Positions 1 through 7,693 of a DNA stretch of 64,000 nt are shown here, one piece after another (within the stretch, counting starts at the first letter, position 1; every line of letters begins with the position of its first letter). Source of the DNA: Propionibacterium australiense. GTDB lineage: Bacteria; Actinomycetota; Actinomycetes; Propionibacteriales; Propionibacteriaceae. Below the pieces are notes generated by a model. That model had not been told where the DNA came from. It made no database searches and saw only the letters and a program-made list of their open reading frames with translations. A program made the translations under genes and the position numbers. The stretch spans positions 62,001-126,000 of the forward strand of contig NZ_RCIV01000005.1 of assembly GCF_003666605.1 (NCBI RefSeq). Direction: 5' to 3'.

Positions 1-27
1 GCCCGGCACGGGCCAGTGGTTGTCCTG

Positions 28-831
28 TCAGCCGTGCGATTTTCCGCCGGTGATGGTGACGGTCGTGCCCGTGATGTAGGAGGACCGGTCGGAAGCGAGG
101 AAGCACACGACGTCGGCGATCTCGTCGAGCGTTCCGGGGCGGCCCAGCGGGATGGACTTGCTGTAGTCGGGCGACAGCTGGTCGACGGTCGTGTTGCGCG
201 TGTAGGCGAGTGCCTCATTGTAGGCGGGGCTGCGCAGACCGGTCGGTTCGAGGATGCCGGGTGCAGCGCCGACGACGCGGATGCCCAGCGGGCCGAGTTC
301 CTTGGCCCACGACAGCGTGAAACCGTTGAGGGCGCCCTTGGTCGCCGAGTACACCGACTGGCCCTTCGAGCCCTCGGACCCGGCCTCGGACGTGATGTTG
401 ATGACGATGCCCCTGCCCGCCTTGATGAGGCGGCGGGCCACGGCCTGGGTCATGAGGAACGCGCCCTTGACGTTCACGTTGACCATGAAGTCGAATGCCT
501 TCTCGTCCAGCTCGTACTGCGGGGCCTCGCCCCTGGCGTCGACGAGCAGCCGCGGCTGGTTGACGCCGGCGTTGTTGACCAGGACGTCGATCTGGCCGAA
601 GTGCTCCTCGACCGCGGCGACCGCGGCCTCGACCGCTGCCGCGTCGGTGACGTCGACGCTCACGTTGAACACGCCGCTGTCCTCGTCGACCCCGTCGGTG
701 ACGGTCAGGTCGAGGCAGGCGACCCGGGCGCCGGTGGCGCGCAGGCCGTCGACGATGTGCTTGCCGATGCCGGAGTTCCCTCCGGTGACGATGACGACTC
801 GGTCATCGAGTTCCAGCCACGTGTTCGTCAT
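28..831 (-). CDS. SDR oxidoreductase, probable sorbitol-6-phosphate 2-dehydrogenase
   Basis: A classical short-chain dehydrogenase of 267 residues. It has an N-terminal NAD-binding glycine motif (TGGNSGIG, about residues 18-25), the NNAG motif, the catalytic Ser and the YSATK active site. The C-terminal part (NTTVDQL, IPLGRPG, ITGTTVTITGGKSHG) closely resembles sorbitol-6-phosphate 2-dehydrogenases, which make fructose-6-phosphate from sorbitol-6-phosphate in the cytosol. I chose the ATG at 831 because the family begins just before the VIVTGG strand; the open frame extends further upstream without recognisable sequence. A sorbitol PTS operon lies at the other end of the window, so a role with it is possible but the two are about 60 kb apart. 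Exact substrate is inferred. Confidence 0.75.
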   Translation of the reverse strand: MTNTWLELDDRVVIVTGGNSGIGKHIVDGLRATGARVACLDLTVTDGVDEDSGVFNVSVDVTDAAAVEAAVAAVEEHFGQIDVLVNNAGVNQPRLLVDARGEAPQYELDEKAFDFMVNVNVKGAFLMTQAVARRLIKAGRGIVINITSEAGSEGSKGQSVYSATKGALNGFTLSWAKELGPLGIRVVGAAPGILEPTGLRSPAYNEALAYTRNTTVDQLSPDYSKSIPLGRPGTLDEIADVVCFLASDRSSYITGTTVTITGGKSHG

Positions 832-1153
832 GGATGGCTCCGTTCCAACTGCTGCTCGGGTGGTGACGGATTCGACGGTATGGTCTGTGTCAGGCGTTGT
901 GAACGGCTTGTTCTGCCGTCGCTTTTCCGGTTCTCGGAAAAAGACCGGACCAATAGCCACCCCGGTGCCGGCTGGCGCATCATTTCATTGTGCAACCCCA
1001 TGTCAGAGGGCTGTTGGAGACTTCATGGGGGTGGGGGATGCGCGTCGCCGGACGACACGACGGGGCCCGCGGCGGGTGATAGGACTGAATCGTTCTCGGA
1101 TATTGAACCGAGCCTCACGACAGCACGTTCCCGCCGCAACGAAGGATTCCGCC

Positions 1154-1822
1154 ATGACCACGCCTGTGCCGCTCGGGTTCTACATCGACTCCGCCGATAC
1201 GGCGGTCCACGAGAAGTGGCTGCCCACCGGGGTCTTCCGCGGCGTCACGACGAACCCGACCCTGCTGAGGGACGCCGCCGTGCGCCTGGCCGACGTGCCG
1301 ACGTTGTACGCCAGGTCGCGTGAGCTCGGTGCCTCCGAGTTCTTCGTCCAGACCTGGGGCGCCGGCGCCGAGGAGCTGTACGCCCACGCCCAGCGAATTC
1401 GCGCCATGGCACCCGAGGCGATCATCAAGGTGCCCACCACCGCCCCCGGCGCGCAGGCGGCGTTCCGGCTGCGGGCGGCCGGGGTCCCGGTGCTCATGAC
1501 GGCGGTCTACTCGGCCGGGCAGGCGCTCGTCGCTGCCGCGCTGGGCGCCGAGTACGTCGCCCCCTACTTCAACCGGATGTTCCTGGCCGGCCGCGACGCC
1601 GCAGCCGAGATCTCCCACATGACCAGCGCCATCGCCCAGGACGGCTCGGGCCCGCTCGTCGTCGCCGCCTCCATCAAGTCGGCCCAGCACGTCGTCGCCC
1701 TCGCCGGCCTGGGGGTGCGCCGCTTCACCATCTCGCCCGAGGTCATCGCCGAGCTGTTCACCGACGAACTCGCGGCCGCCGCCGTCGAGGCCTTCGAGAC
1801 CCACATGACCGACGTGCTCTGA
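1154..1822 (+). CDS. Transaldolase / fructose-6-phosphate aldolase family protein
   Basis: A 222-residue single-domain TIM-barrel aldolase of the short transaldolase group (TalC/FSA). Visible family marks are TTNPTLL near residue 32, FVQTWG near 64, the Schiff-base lysine in IIKVPTT (Lys92) and APYFNRM after it. These enzymes form or cleave fructose-6-phosphate or transfer a dihydroxyacetone unit. The start at 1154 follows a GAAGGA ribosome-binding site at 1141-1146. The length matches the short FSA-type group rather than classic transaldolase (over 300 residues). It stands alone between a divergent SDR and the CRISPR-like repeats. Whether it acts as transaldolase or aldolase cannot be told from sequence. 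Confidence 0.8.
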   Translation: MTTPVPLGFYIDSADTAVHEKWLPTGVFRGVTTNPTLLRDAAVRLADVPTLYARSRELGASEFFVQTWGAGAEELYAHAQRIRAMAPEAIIKVPTTAPGAQAAFRLRAAGVPVLMTAVYSAGQALVAAALGAEYVAPYFNRMFLAGRDAAAEISHMTSAIAQDGSGPLVVAASIKSAQHVVALAGLGVRRFTISPEVIAELFTDELAAAAVEAFETHMTDVL

Positions 1823-1827
1823 TACCG

Positions 1828-1978
1828 GGCTACCCGTGTGCGCGTCGGGGTGAGCATCCCAAGCAGTTCGGTGAACGTCACCCCCCGGAGGCTGCCCGTG
1901 TGCGCATCGGGGTGAGCTCAGACGGCCCCGGCGTGATTGTGACCAGGGGAGGCTGCCCGTGTGTACATCGGGGTGAGC
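1828..1978 (+). CRISPR. Candidate degenerate mini-CRISPR array, type I-E-like (3 repeats, 2 spacers)
   Basis: Three copies of a 28-bp repeat occur at 1828-1855, 1890-1917 and 1951-1978. The intervening sequences of 34 and 33 bp are unrelated to each other. The period of 61-62 bp matches type I-E arrays. Each repeat has CCCG...CGGG arms and ends in CGGGGTGAGC, like actinobacterial type I-E repeats, which typically end in GGGGTGAGCC. Repeat 1 differs at two positions and repeat 3 at two or three from repeat 2, so the array looks old or decayed. It starts 6 bp after the aldolase stop, with no clear leader and no type I cas genes in the window. It could instead be an unrelated tandem regulatory repeat. 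Confidence 0.45.
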
Positions 1979-2031
1979 CCGGCCGGGTCGGGAAGCGGAA
2001 GATGTCGCTCGAATTCGGCTGACGTTGTGAC

Positions 2032-2055
2032 GTATACATCGTTTACCATGTATAC
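2032..2055. promoter_or_regulatory. Palindromic operator abutting the antitoxin start codon
   Basis: A perfect 8-bp inverted repeat, GTATACAT (2032-2039) and ATGTATAC (2048-2055), with an 8-bp spacer. It ends exactly at the ATG of the antitoxin gene. RelB-like antitoxins usually autoregulate through such palindromes. No separate ribosome-binding site fits between the repeat and the ATG, so the mRNA may be leaderless or nearly so. Confidence 0.65.
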
Positions 2056-2334
2056 ATGGCTTCCGGTCTTGGGTCCCCGATCTCGGTTCGCGTGTCAGAT
2101 GAGGTGAAGGAGCGCATCGCAGCGATTGCCCGTGCGACGCGCCGCAGTCAGGGTGACGTCGTGCGTGAACTGTTGGAACGCGACCTCGACGCCTTGGAAT
2201 GGGAACTGCGCATCGCCGAGCGGGCTGCTGCCCATCGGTCAGGGCAGGCCGAAACGATCTCGGCTCGCAGGGTTGACGAGGAACTCGGTTTTGATGACGA
2301 GCCGGCCGCTGACGCTCTGGACTCCGTCTCGTGA
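2056..2334 (+). CDS. Ribbon-helix-helix antitoxin, RelB-like
   Basis: A 92-residue protein. Residues 8-50 (ISVRVSDEVKERI to VVRELLERDL) read as a ribbon-helix-helix DNA-binding domain, followed by a helical and acidic tail of the kind that wraps a toxin. The stop overlaps the toxin start by 4 bp, which implies translational coupling. The palindrome immediately before the ATG is a natural autoregulatory site. The role is to neutralise the neighbouring RelE-like RNase and repress the operon. The family assignment rests on fold pattern and context; the exact antitoxin subfamily is unsure. Confidence 0.8.
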   Translation: MASGLGSPISVRVSDEVKERIAAIARATRRSQGDVVRELLERDLDALEWELRIAERAAAHRSGQAETISARRVDEELGFDDEPAADALDSVS

Positions 2335-2600
2335 CGCAGTGGCAGCTCGAGTACGACCCACATGTCGTGCGCTGGTTGCGAAAGGCCGACCGGCAGACGG
2401 CTCGCCGCATTCGTGACGCTCTCACCGCCATCATCAGGACAGGCAACCCACGGATACGGGGTAAGGCGCTCACTGGGAGGCTGGCTGGTCTGTGGCGATA
2501 CCGAGTGGGTGACTACCGGTTGATCTGTGACATCCGCGACACCGAACTCATCGTGCTCGTCCTCGACGTCGGCGCCCGGGACCACATTTACGACAGGTGA
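2331..2600 (+). CDS. RelE/ParE-superfamily mRNA interferase toxin
   Basis: An 89-residue basic protein with the RelE pattern: WQLEYDPHVVRWLRKADRQ at the N-terminus, then GKALTGRLAGLWRYRVGDYRLICDI, ending in LDVGARDHIY. The GLWRYRVGDYR segment is the conserved RelE core containing the catalytic arginines and tyrosine. Members cleave mRNA on the ribosome; ParE members instead poison gyrase. The W/YRVGDYRL pattern favours RelE. It starts with GTG inside the antitoxin stop codon region. It is intact, so the module is probably functional. Confidence 0.85.
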   Translation: MTQWQLEYDPHVVRWLRKADRQTARRIRDALTAIIRTGNPRIRGKALTGRLAGLWRYRVGDYRLICDIRDTELIVLVLDVGARDHIYDR

Positions 2601-2617
2601 GTTCGGAGGGATGCGAC

Positions 2618-3135
2618 ATGGCGTTGGTGCTTCGGCCAGGTGATGCCTGCTGGGCCCGTGGCTGGGTCGTGGCCGAGGGAGGAGTGCTTCGGTTGAAGGC
2701 CTTTCCTGATGACAATCATGAGGGCATCGCTGTCATGGGGACAGGTGAGGTTGACCCCGGTGTGCGGTATGACATCAGCGGCCGGTGGACGGGGGGACGG
2801 GGTGCTCGTCGAGGAGCTTGTGCCAGCCCTGCATCAGGACCCCGACGGGATCGACGAGCGGGCCTTGGAATGGTGCCACGCGAAGGGGCCGGCCAGCCCC
2901 GTCACGGCGCGAAAGATGGAGTCGCTGGAGCGATGCCCTCGAACCATACGTCGTCATGGTGATGGGATCGGGCGGTGATCCGGTCCCGGGCGAGCCGTAC
3001 GCCTGGCCCGCGGTCGAGTTCATCATCCTCACGCGGTGGGCCGAGGAGTTCCTCCCGCTCGCGCAGGAGGCGCACCCCGACGCCGTCCGGTTCGCCCTGC
3101 TCGTCAGCGCGGACCAAGACGAACTCATCGACTGA
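2618..3135 (+). pseudogene. Frameshifted hypothetical gene (two shifts)
   Basis: Three consecutive reading frames give protein-like sequence with matching amino-acid composition. Frame 1 runs from ATG 2618 (ribosome-binding site GGAGGG at 2605-2610) to about 2792. Frame 2 runs from about 2795 to 2930 (DGVLVEELVPALHQ through KMESLER). Frame 3 runs from about 2930 to the stop at 3135 (ALEPYVVMVM through SADQDELID). Joined, they make one acidic protein of roughly 170 residues that I do not recognise. The first shift falls in a G-rich run at 2791-2800, so a sequencing error is as possible as true decay. Confidence 0.5.
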
Positions 3136-3257
3136 GCACCCCGAGCCCGCCCGGTCGCCGAGGCCCCGCTTCTCCGGGCAGTGGGATCGTGGATGACTCG
3201 GGGCGGGCAGGCCGGGTCCTGGCGGGCGGCTGCCGTTGGGTCGTCCGCGGTGCCGGT

Positions 3258-5168
3258 TTACAGCCGTACCGGGTACTCGGGGCGCGGCACCTCGGGGGTG
3301 ATGGTGCCGGCGACGAAGATGTCGTACCAGAGCATGAAGCAGACGATCGTCCACACCCGGCGGGAGTGGTCGGCGACCCCGGCGCGGTGCTCGTCCAGCA
3401 GCGTCATGGCCGCCTTCGGGTCGATGAACTCGTCGGTGGGGGAGTTCGTGATGATGTCGCGCGCCCAGGCGTAGGAGTCGCCCTTGAGGTAGACGCGGGT
3501 CGGCACCGGGAAGCCGAGCTTGCGGCGGTGCAGCACGTGGGCCGGCACGATCCGCTCCAGGGCCTTGCGCATGGCGTACTTCGTGGTGTTCTCGGCCAGC
3601 TTCTCGCTCATCGGGATGTGCCGGGCCACCTCGAAGACCTCCTTGTCGAGGAACGGCACCCGCAGCTCCAGCGAGTTCGCCATCGTCATCCGGTCGGCCT
3701 TGACGAGGATGTCGCCGCGCAGCCAGCTGAACAGGTCGACGTGCTGCATGCGCTGCACCGGGTCCCATCCCTGCGAGAGCGCGTAGGCGGGGTCGGTGAC
3801 GTCGTGGAAACTGATCGACGGGTCGTAGCTGCGCAGCAGGCCCGGCAGCTGGTCCTCGCGGAAGATGCGGGCGTTGCCGTAGTAGCGGTCCTCCAGCCGC
3901 AGGGCGCCGCGCCGCAGCATGTCCTTGCCGCGCATGCCGTTCGGCAGCACCCGGCTGACCGCCCCGAGGCCGCGGCGCAGGGCGCCGGGCAGCCTCTCGA
4001 ACGGGGCCAGCGAGACCGGCTCGTGGTAGATCGTGTAGCCGCCGAAGAACTCGTCGGCGCCCTCGCCCGACAGCACCACCTTGACGTGCTTGCGGGCCTC
4101 GTTCGCGACGAAGTACAGCGGCACCAGGGCCGGGTCGGCGACCGGGTCGTCGAGGTACCAGATGATGAGCGGCAGGGTCTTGGTGAGTTCCTCCTCGGTG
4201 ACCCAGCGGGTGACGTGCTCGACGCCGATGGCCTTCGCCGACTCGTCGGCGACGTCGTTCTCCGAGTAACCCTCGGCCTTGAACGCGGCGGTGAAGGTGA
4301 GCAGGTCGGGGTTGTAACGCTTGGCCAGGGCGGCGATCGCCGTCGAGTCGATACCGCTGGACAGGAACGAGCCGACCGTCACGTCGGCGCGCATGTGCTT
4401 GGCGACCGAGTCGTCGAGCACGGCGGCGATCCGGTCGTAGAGGTCCTCCTGGGCCTGGACGCCGACGACCGGCTTGGAGTCGAAGACGGGGTGGAAGTAG
4501 CGGGTCTGCTCGAAGCGGCCGTCCTCGATAGTGAAGGAGCAGCCGGACTCGATCTTGGTGAGCCTGGCGTCCAGGGACTCCGGCTCGGGCGCGTACTGCA
4601 GGACGAGGTAGTGCTGCAGGGCGCGGGTGTTCACCTCGGCCGTGCCGGTGAGTTCGCGCAGGCTCTTGGCCTCGGAGCTGAACGCGAAACCGTCCTCGGT
4701 GGTGGCGGTGTACAGCGGCTTGATGCCGAACCAGTCGCGGGCGCCGAAGGCCTTCTGCTCCTTGGTGTCCCAGATGACGAAGGCGAACATGCCCCGCAGC
4801 CTGGAGACCCAGGCGGCGCCGTGGTAGTGGTAGCCGGCGACGATGGCCTCGCCGTCGCCCTCGGTGCGGAAGAGGGCGCCGTCGTCGGCGGCCAGCTCGG
4901 CGCGCAGCTCCAGGTAGTTGTAGATCTCGCCGTTGAAGACCATCCAGTAGCGGTCCGGTTCCTCGGGGGTGCCCCAGCACAGCGGCTGCCCGGAGTTCTC
5001 GATGTCGATGATCGACAGCCGGTTGAAGCCCATCACGACTCGGTCGTCGTGCCAGACCTCGGTGTCATCGGGGCCGCGGTGGCGCTGCTGGACCATTCCC
5101 GCCCGCACCTGCTCGACGCGCTCGGTGCGCAGGGTGCCGGTGGAGATGAACGTCATGAAACCGCACAC
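3258..5168 (-). CDS. asnB: Asparagine synthetase (glutamine-hydrolysing)
   Basis: A class II glutamine amidotransferase joined to an ATP-pyrophosphatase synthetase domain, 636 residues. The GTG at 5168 is the start because the next codon is the catalytic Cys that must become N-terminal (CGFMTF); an AGGAAGG ribosome-binding site lies about 10 bases upstream. Visible glutaminase marks are RGPDD, RLSIID and FNGEIYNY. The synthetase P-loop is SSGIDSTAIAAL near residue 265, with SGEGADEFFGGY later. It converts aspartate, glutamine and ATP to asparagine. It is divergent from hemA. Some AsnB paralogs amidate cell-wall or natural-product substrates, but nothing here points that way. Confidence 0.9.
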   Translation of the reverse strand: MCGFMTFISTGTLRTERVEQVRAGMVQQRHRGPDDTEVWHDDRVVMGFNRLSIIDIENSGQPLCWGTPEEPDRYWMVFNGEIYNYLELRAELAADDGALFRTEGDGEAIVAGYHYHGAAWVSRLRGMFAFVIWDTKEQKAFGARDWFGIKPLYTATTEDGFAFSSEAKSLRELTGTAEVNTRALQHYLVLQYAPEPESLDARLTKIESGCSFTIEDGRFEQTRYFHPVFDSKPVVGVQAQEDLYDRIAAVLDDSVAKHMRADVTVGSFLSSGIDSTAIAALAKRYNPDLLTFTAAFKAEGYSENDVADESAKAIGVEHVTRWVTEEELTKTLPLIIWYLDDPVADPALVPLYFVANEARKHVKVVLSGEGADEFFGGYTIYHEPVSLAPFERLPGALRRGLGAVSRVLPNGMRGKDMLRRGALRLEDRYYGNARIFREDQLPGLLRSYDPSISFHDVTDPAYALSQGWDPVQRMQHVDLFSWLRGDILVKADRMTMANSLELRVPFLDKEVFEVARHIPMSEKLAENTTKYAMRKALERIVPAHVLHRRKLGFPVPTRVYLKGDSYAWARDIITNSPTDEFIDPKAAMTLLDEHRAGVADHSRRVWTIVCFMLWYDIFVAGTITPEVPRPEYPVRL

Positions 5169-5528
5169 GAGATGACTGCCTTCCTGCCGGGTCCGCGGCA
5201 TCGGGGAGGAGGCCGCTTCCCCAAGTATGGCCGATGCGGGCGGCCGCTGCGGGCCCGATGCTGCCGGGCGGCCTTCGGGGCATGGCCCTGGACCGGGCCC
5301 CTCGCGCCCCGCCGGTGCCCCGTCGGCAGTGACGACATTCAAGTGCCGTGGCATCTCGATGCCATGCCCGATAGCGCCCTCGGCGGGGGCGGGCTGTGAA
5401 GGGGGCAGATCGATGGATACAGCCGAAGGCATAATTTGGGACTATTTCTGCCCGGAAACCGGGGTGAGACGGGATGTCGCCATTTTTGGGACTCACGGTC
5501 GCATCCTGGCAGGGCCTACTATGCCATC
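5169..5528. other. Gene-free region between divergent asnB and hemA
   Basis: About 360 bp between divergent asnB and hemA must hold both promoters. I see no supported gene and no clear riboswitch or operator. Short open frames here lack ribosome-binding sites and family motifs. Confidence 0.5.
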
Positions 5529-6779
5529 GTGCGCATCCAAGTCATCGGGGTGGATCACCGGACCGCCCCTCTGGCGGCTCTGGCCACACTGTCCGACGGT
5601 GGCGGGGAGCTCTCCCGTGTTCTCATGTCCCGGCAGGCCGACGTCGCCGGGGCCGTCCTGCTGTCCACGTGCAACCGGTTCGAACTGATCTGCGACACGG
5701 ACGACCGGCTCGACGCAGAGCGGCTGCGTGCCCAGCTCGCCGCCCTGGCCCGCGAACTCGTCCCGGACGTCGACGAGCGCGCCCTGGCGGGCCTGCGCAC
5801 GACCACCGGTGAGGCCGCCGTCCAGCACGTCTTCGAGGTCGCCGCCGGCATGCGGGCCGCGGTCATCGGCGACAAACAGGTGGCCGGGCAGCTGCGCCGC
5901 GCCTACGAGCTCGCCTCCGAGCGCGGCCAGTGCACCGGCCGCCTCCACCGCCTCCTCCAGGACGCTCTCACCAGTTCGCGGGCCGTCGCCAGCCGCACCT
6001 CGCTGGGTGCCGCCGGCCGGTCCGTCGCCGGCGTCGGTCTCGACATGGCCGGCCTGCCCGGCGGCCTGCGCGGCAGGAGGGTGCTCCTCGTGGGCACCGG
6101 CGCCTTCGCCCGCGTCGTCTTCGCAGAACTCGGGACGCGCCGCTCCGGCCGGGTCTTCTGCTGGTCGGCCTCCGGCCGCGCCGAGCAGTTCGCCGCCCGC
6201 CACGACGTCGTCCCGCTGGCCGACTCGGAGTTCGCCGACGGCGTCGCGGCCGCCGACCTCATCGTCACCTGCAGCGGCACCGGCACCGAGCTGAGCGCGG
6301 AGGGCCTGCTGGCCGGCCGCCCCGAACTCGCCAGGCCCGGGTCGTTCCCCATCGTCGACCTCTCCCTCGGCGGCGACCTCGCCGAGGACGCCAAGGACCT
6401 GCCCGGCGTCCGCCTCGTCACCCTGGAGCAGGTGCGCGACCGGGCCGACGAGGCCCAGCGCGATGTCATCGACCAGGCCCAGCAGGTCGTCGACAGGGGC
6501 GTCGCCAGACACCTTGCCAAGGAACGCTCCCGCGGCGCCGATCCCGCCATCGCCGCCATGCGCTCCGAGGTGGGCGTCCTCGTCGACCGCGAGATCGCCC
6601 GGGTGCGCGCCCGCGAGTCCGAGGAGGTCTGCGAGGCCGTCGAACGCTCGCTGCGTCACCTGACCGGCGTCCTGCTCCACACCCCTTCCCTCCGCGGCAG
6701 CCGGCTCGCCGAGGAGGGGCGGGTCGACGAGTTCGTCACGGCCCTCGACGTGCTGCTGGGGATCGAGGTCGACGAATGA
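5529..6779 (+). CDS. hemA: Glutamyl-tRNA reductase
   Basis: First committed enzyme of C5-pathway tetrapyrrole synthesis: it reduces glutamyl-tRNA(Glu) to glutamate-1-semialdehyde. The N-terminus VIGVDHRTAPLA and the catalytic STCNRFEL (Cys near residue 50) are characteristic. A Rossmann NADPH domain follows (VLLVGTGAFARVV) and a helical dimerisation domain ends the protein. The GTG at 5529 is chosen because it sits directly before the conserved VIGVDHRTAP; the longer open frame upstream has no homology. At 416 residues the length is normal. It opens the heme operon and overlaps hemC by 4 bp. Confidence 0.92.
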   Translation: MRIQVIGVDHRTAPLAALATLSDGGGELSRVLMSRQADVAGAVLLSTCNRFELICDTDDRLDAERLRAQLAALARELVPDVDERALAGLRTTTGEAAVQHVFEVAAGMRAAVIGDKQVAGQLRRAYELASERGQCTGRLHRLLQDALTSSRAVASRTSLGAAGRSVAGVGLDMAGLPGGLRGRRVLLVGTGAFARVVFAELGTRRSGRVFCWSASGRAEQFAARHDVVPLADSEFADGVAAADLIVTCSGTGTELSAEGLLAGRPELARPGSFPIVDLSLGGDLAEDAKDLPGVRLVTLEQVRDRADEAQRDVIDQAQQVVDRGVARHLAKERSRGADPAIAAMRSEVGVLVDREIARVRARESEEVCEAVERSLRHLTGVLLHTPSLRGSRLAEEGRVDEFVTALDVLLGIEVDE

Positions 6780-7693
6780 CCTGGAAGACCTGGACAGAGC
6801 CGCTGCGCATCGGCACCCGCGGCTCCAGGCTGGCCGTCGCGCAGACCCTGACGGTCGCCGAACTCATCGAGAACGCCACCGGAGGCGTGGCCGAACTCGT
6901 CCGCGTACGCACCGAGGGCGACGACCTGTCGATCCCGCTGTCCGCCCCGCCCCGCCCGGGGGCCTTCGCCGCCCGGCTGCGCGACGTGCTGTCCGCAGGG
7001 GGCGTCGACGTCGCCGTCCACTCCTTCAAGGACCTGCCGTTCGCGCCCGAACCCGGCCTGCGGGTCGTCGCCGTGCCCCGGCGCGTCAGCGCACTGGACG
7101 CCCTCGTCAGCCGCGACCGACTGACGCTCGCCGAGCTGCCCGCCGGCGCCCGGGTCGGCACGTCGAGCCCCCGCCGCGCCGCCGCGCTGCTGCGCGCCCG
7201 CCCCGACCTCCAGATCGTCCCGATCCGCGGCAACGTCGACACCCGCGTGTGCAAGGTCCGCAGCGGCGAGGTGGACGCCGCCGTCCTGGCCGCCGCCGGC
7301 CTGCAGCGCATCGACCGCGGCGACGAGATCACCGAACCCATCGACCCCGCCGTCCTCGTCCCCGCCCCGGGCCAGGGGGCCCTGGCCGTCGAGATGCGCG
7401 CCGACCACCCGATGGCCGCCGCGGTGGGCCGCATCGACGACGCCGACACCCGCCTGCGCGTCACCGCCGAACGCCAGGTGCTCGCCGGCGTCCAGGCCAC
7501 CTGCACGACCGCCGTCGGCGCCCACAGCGAACTGGACGGCCGCACCCTGCGGCTCACCGCCGAGCTGTCCGGCCACCTCGGCGTCGACTACGCACGCGTC
7601 GAGGTCAGCGCCGAACTCGGCGACGAGCCCCTCGCCGACGCCGTCGCGCTCGGCTCCCGCGCCGCCGCCGAACTGCTGGGAGGTGCCCGGTGA
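6776..7693 (+). CDS. hemC: Porphobilinogen deaminase (hydroxymethylbilane synthase)
   Basis: Joins four porphobilinogens into hydroxymethylbilane. Visible marks are RIGTRGSRLAVAQT near residue 11, VDVAVHSFKDLP in the active site, GTSSPRRAA, IRGNVDTR and the dipyrromethane-cofactor cysteine in ATCTTAVGAH near residue 243. Length is 305 residues, as expected. Its ATG overlaps the hemA stop (ATGA) and its stop overlaps the next start (GTGA), so it should be translationally coupled to both. Confidence 0.93.
   Translation: MTWKTWTEPLRIGTRGSRLAVAQTLTVAELIENATGGVAELVRVRTEGDDLSIPLSAPPRPGAFAARLRDVLSAGGVDVAVHSFKDLPFAPEPGLRVVAVPRRVSALDALVSRDRLTLAELPAGARVGTSSPRRAAALLRARPDLQIVPIRGNVDTRVCKVRSGEVDAAVLAAAGLQRIDRGDEITEPIDPAVLVPAPGQGALAVEMRADHPMAAAVGRIDDADTRLRVTAERQVLAGVQATCTTAVGAHSELDGRTLRLTAELSGHLGVDYARVEVSAELGDEPLADAVALGSRAAAELLGGAR

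Noticed and set aside
254-1153. A 300-codon extension of the aldolase ORF
   Set aside because: The extension lies over the SDR gene and its promoter region and has no family sequence; the aldolase starts at 1154 with a good ribosome-binding site.
2902-4980. A 692-codon minus-strand frame overlapping asnB
   Set aside because: It is an Arg/Pro/Gly-rich alternate frame of asnB; the true frame has all asparagine synthetase motifs.
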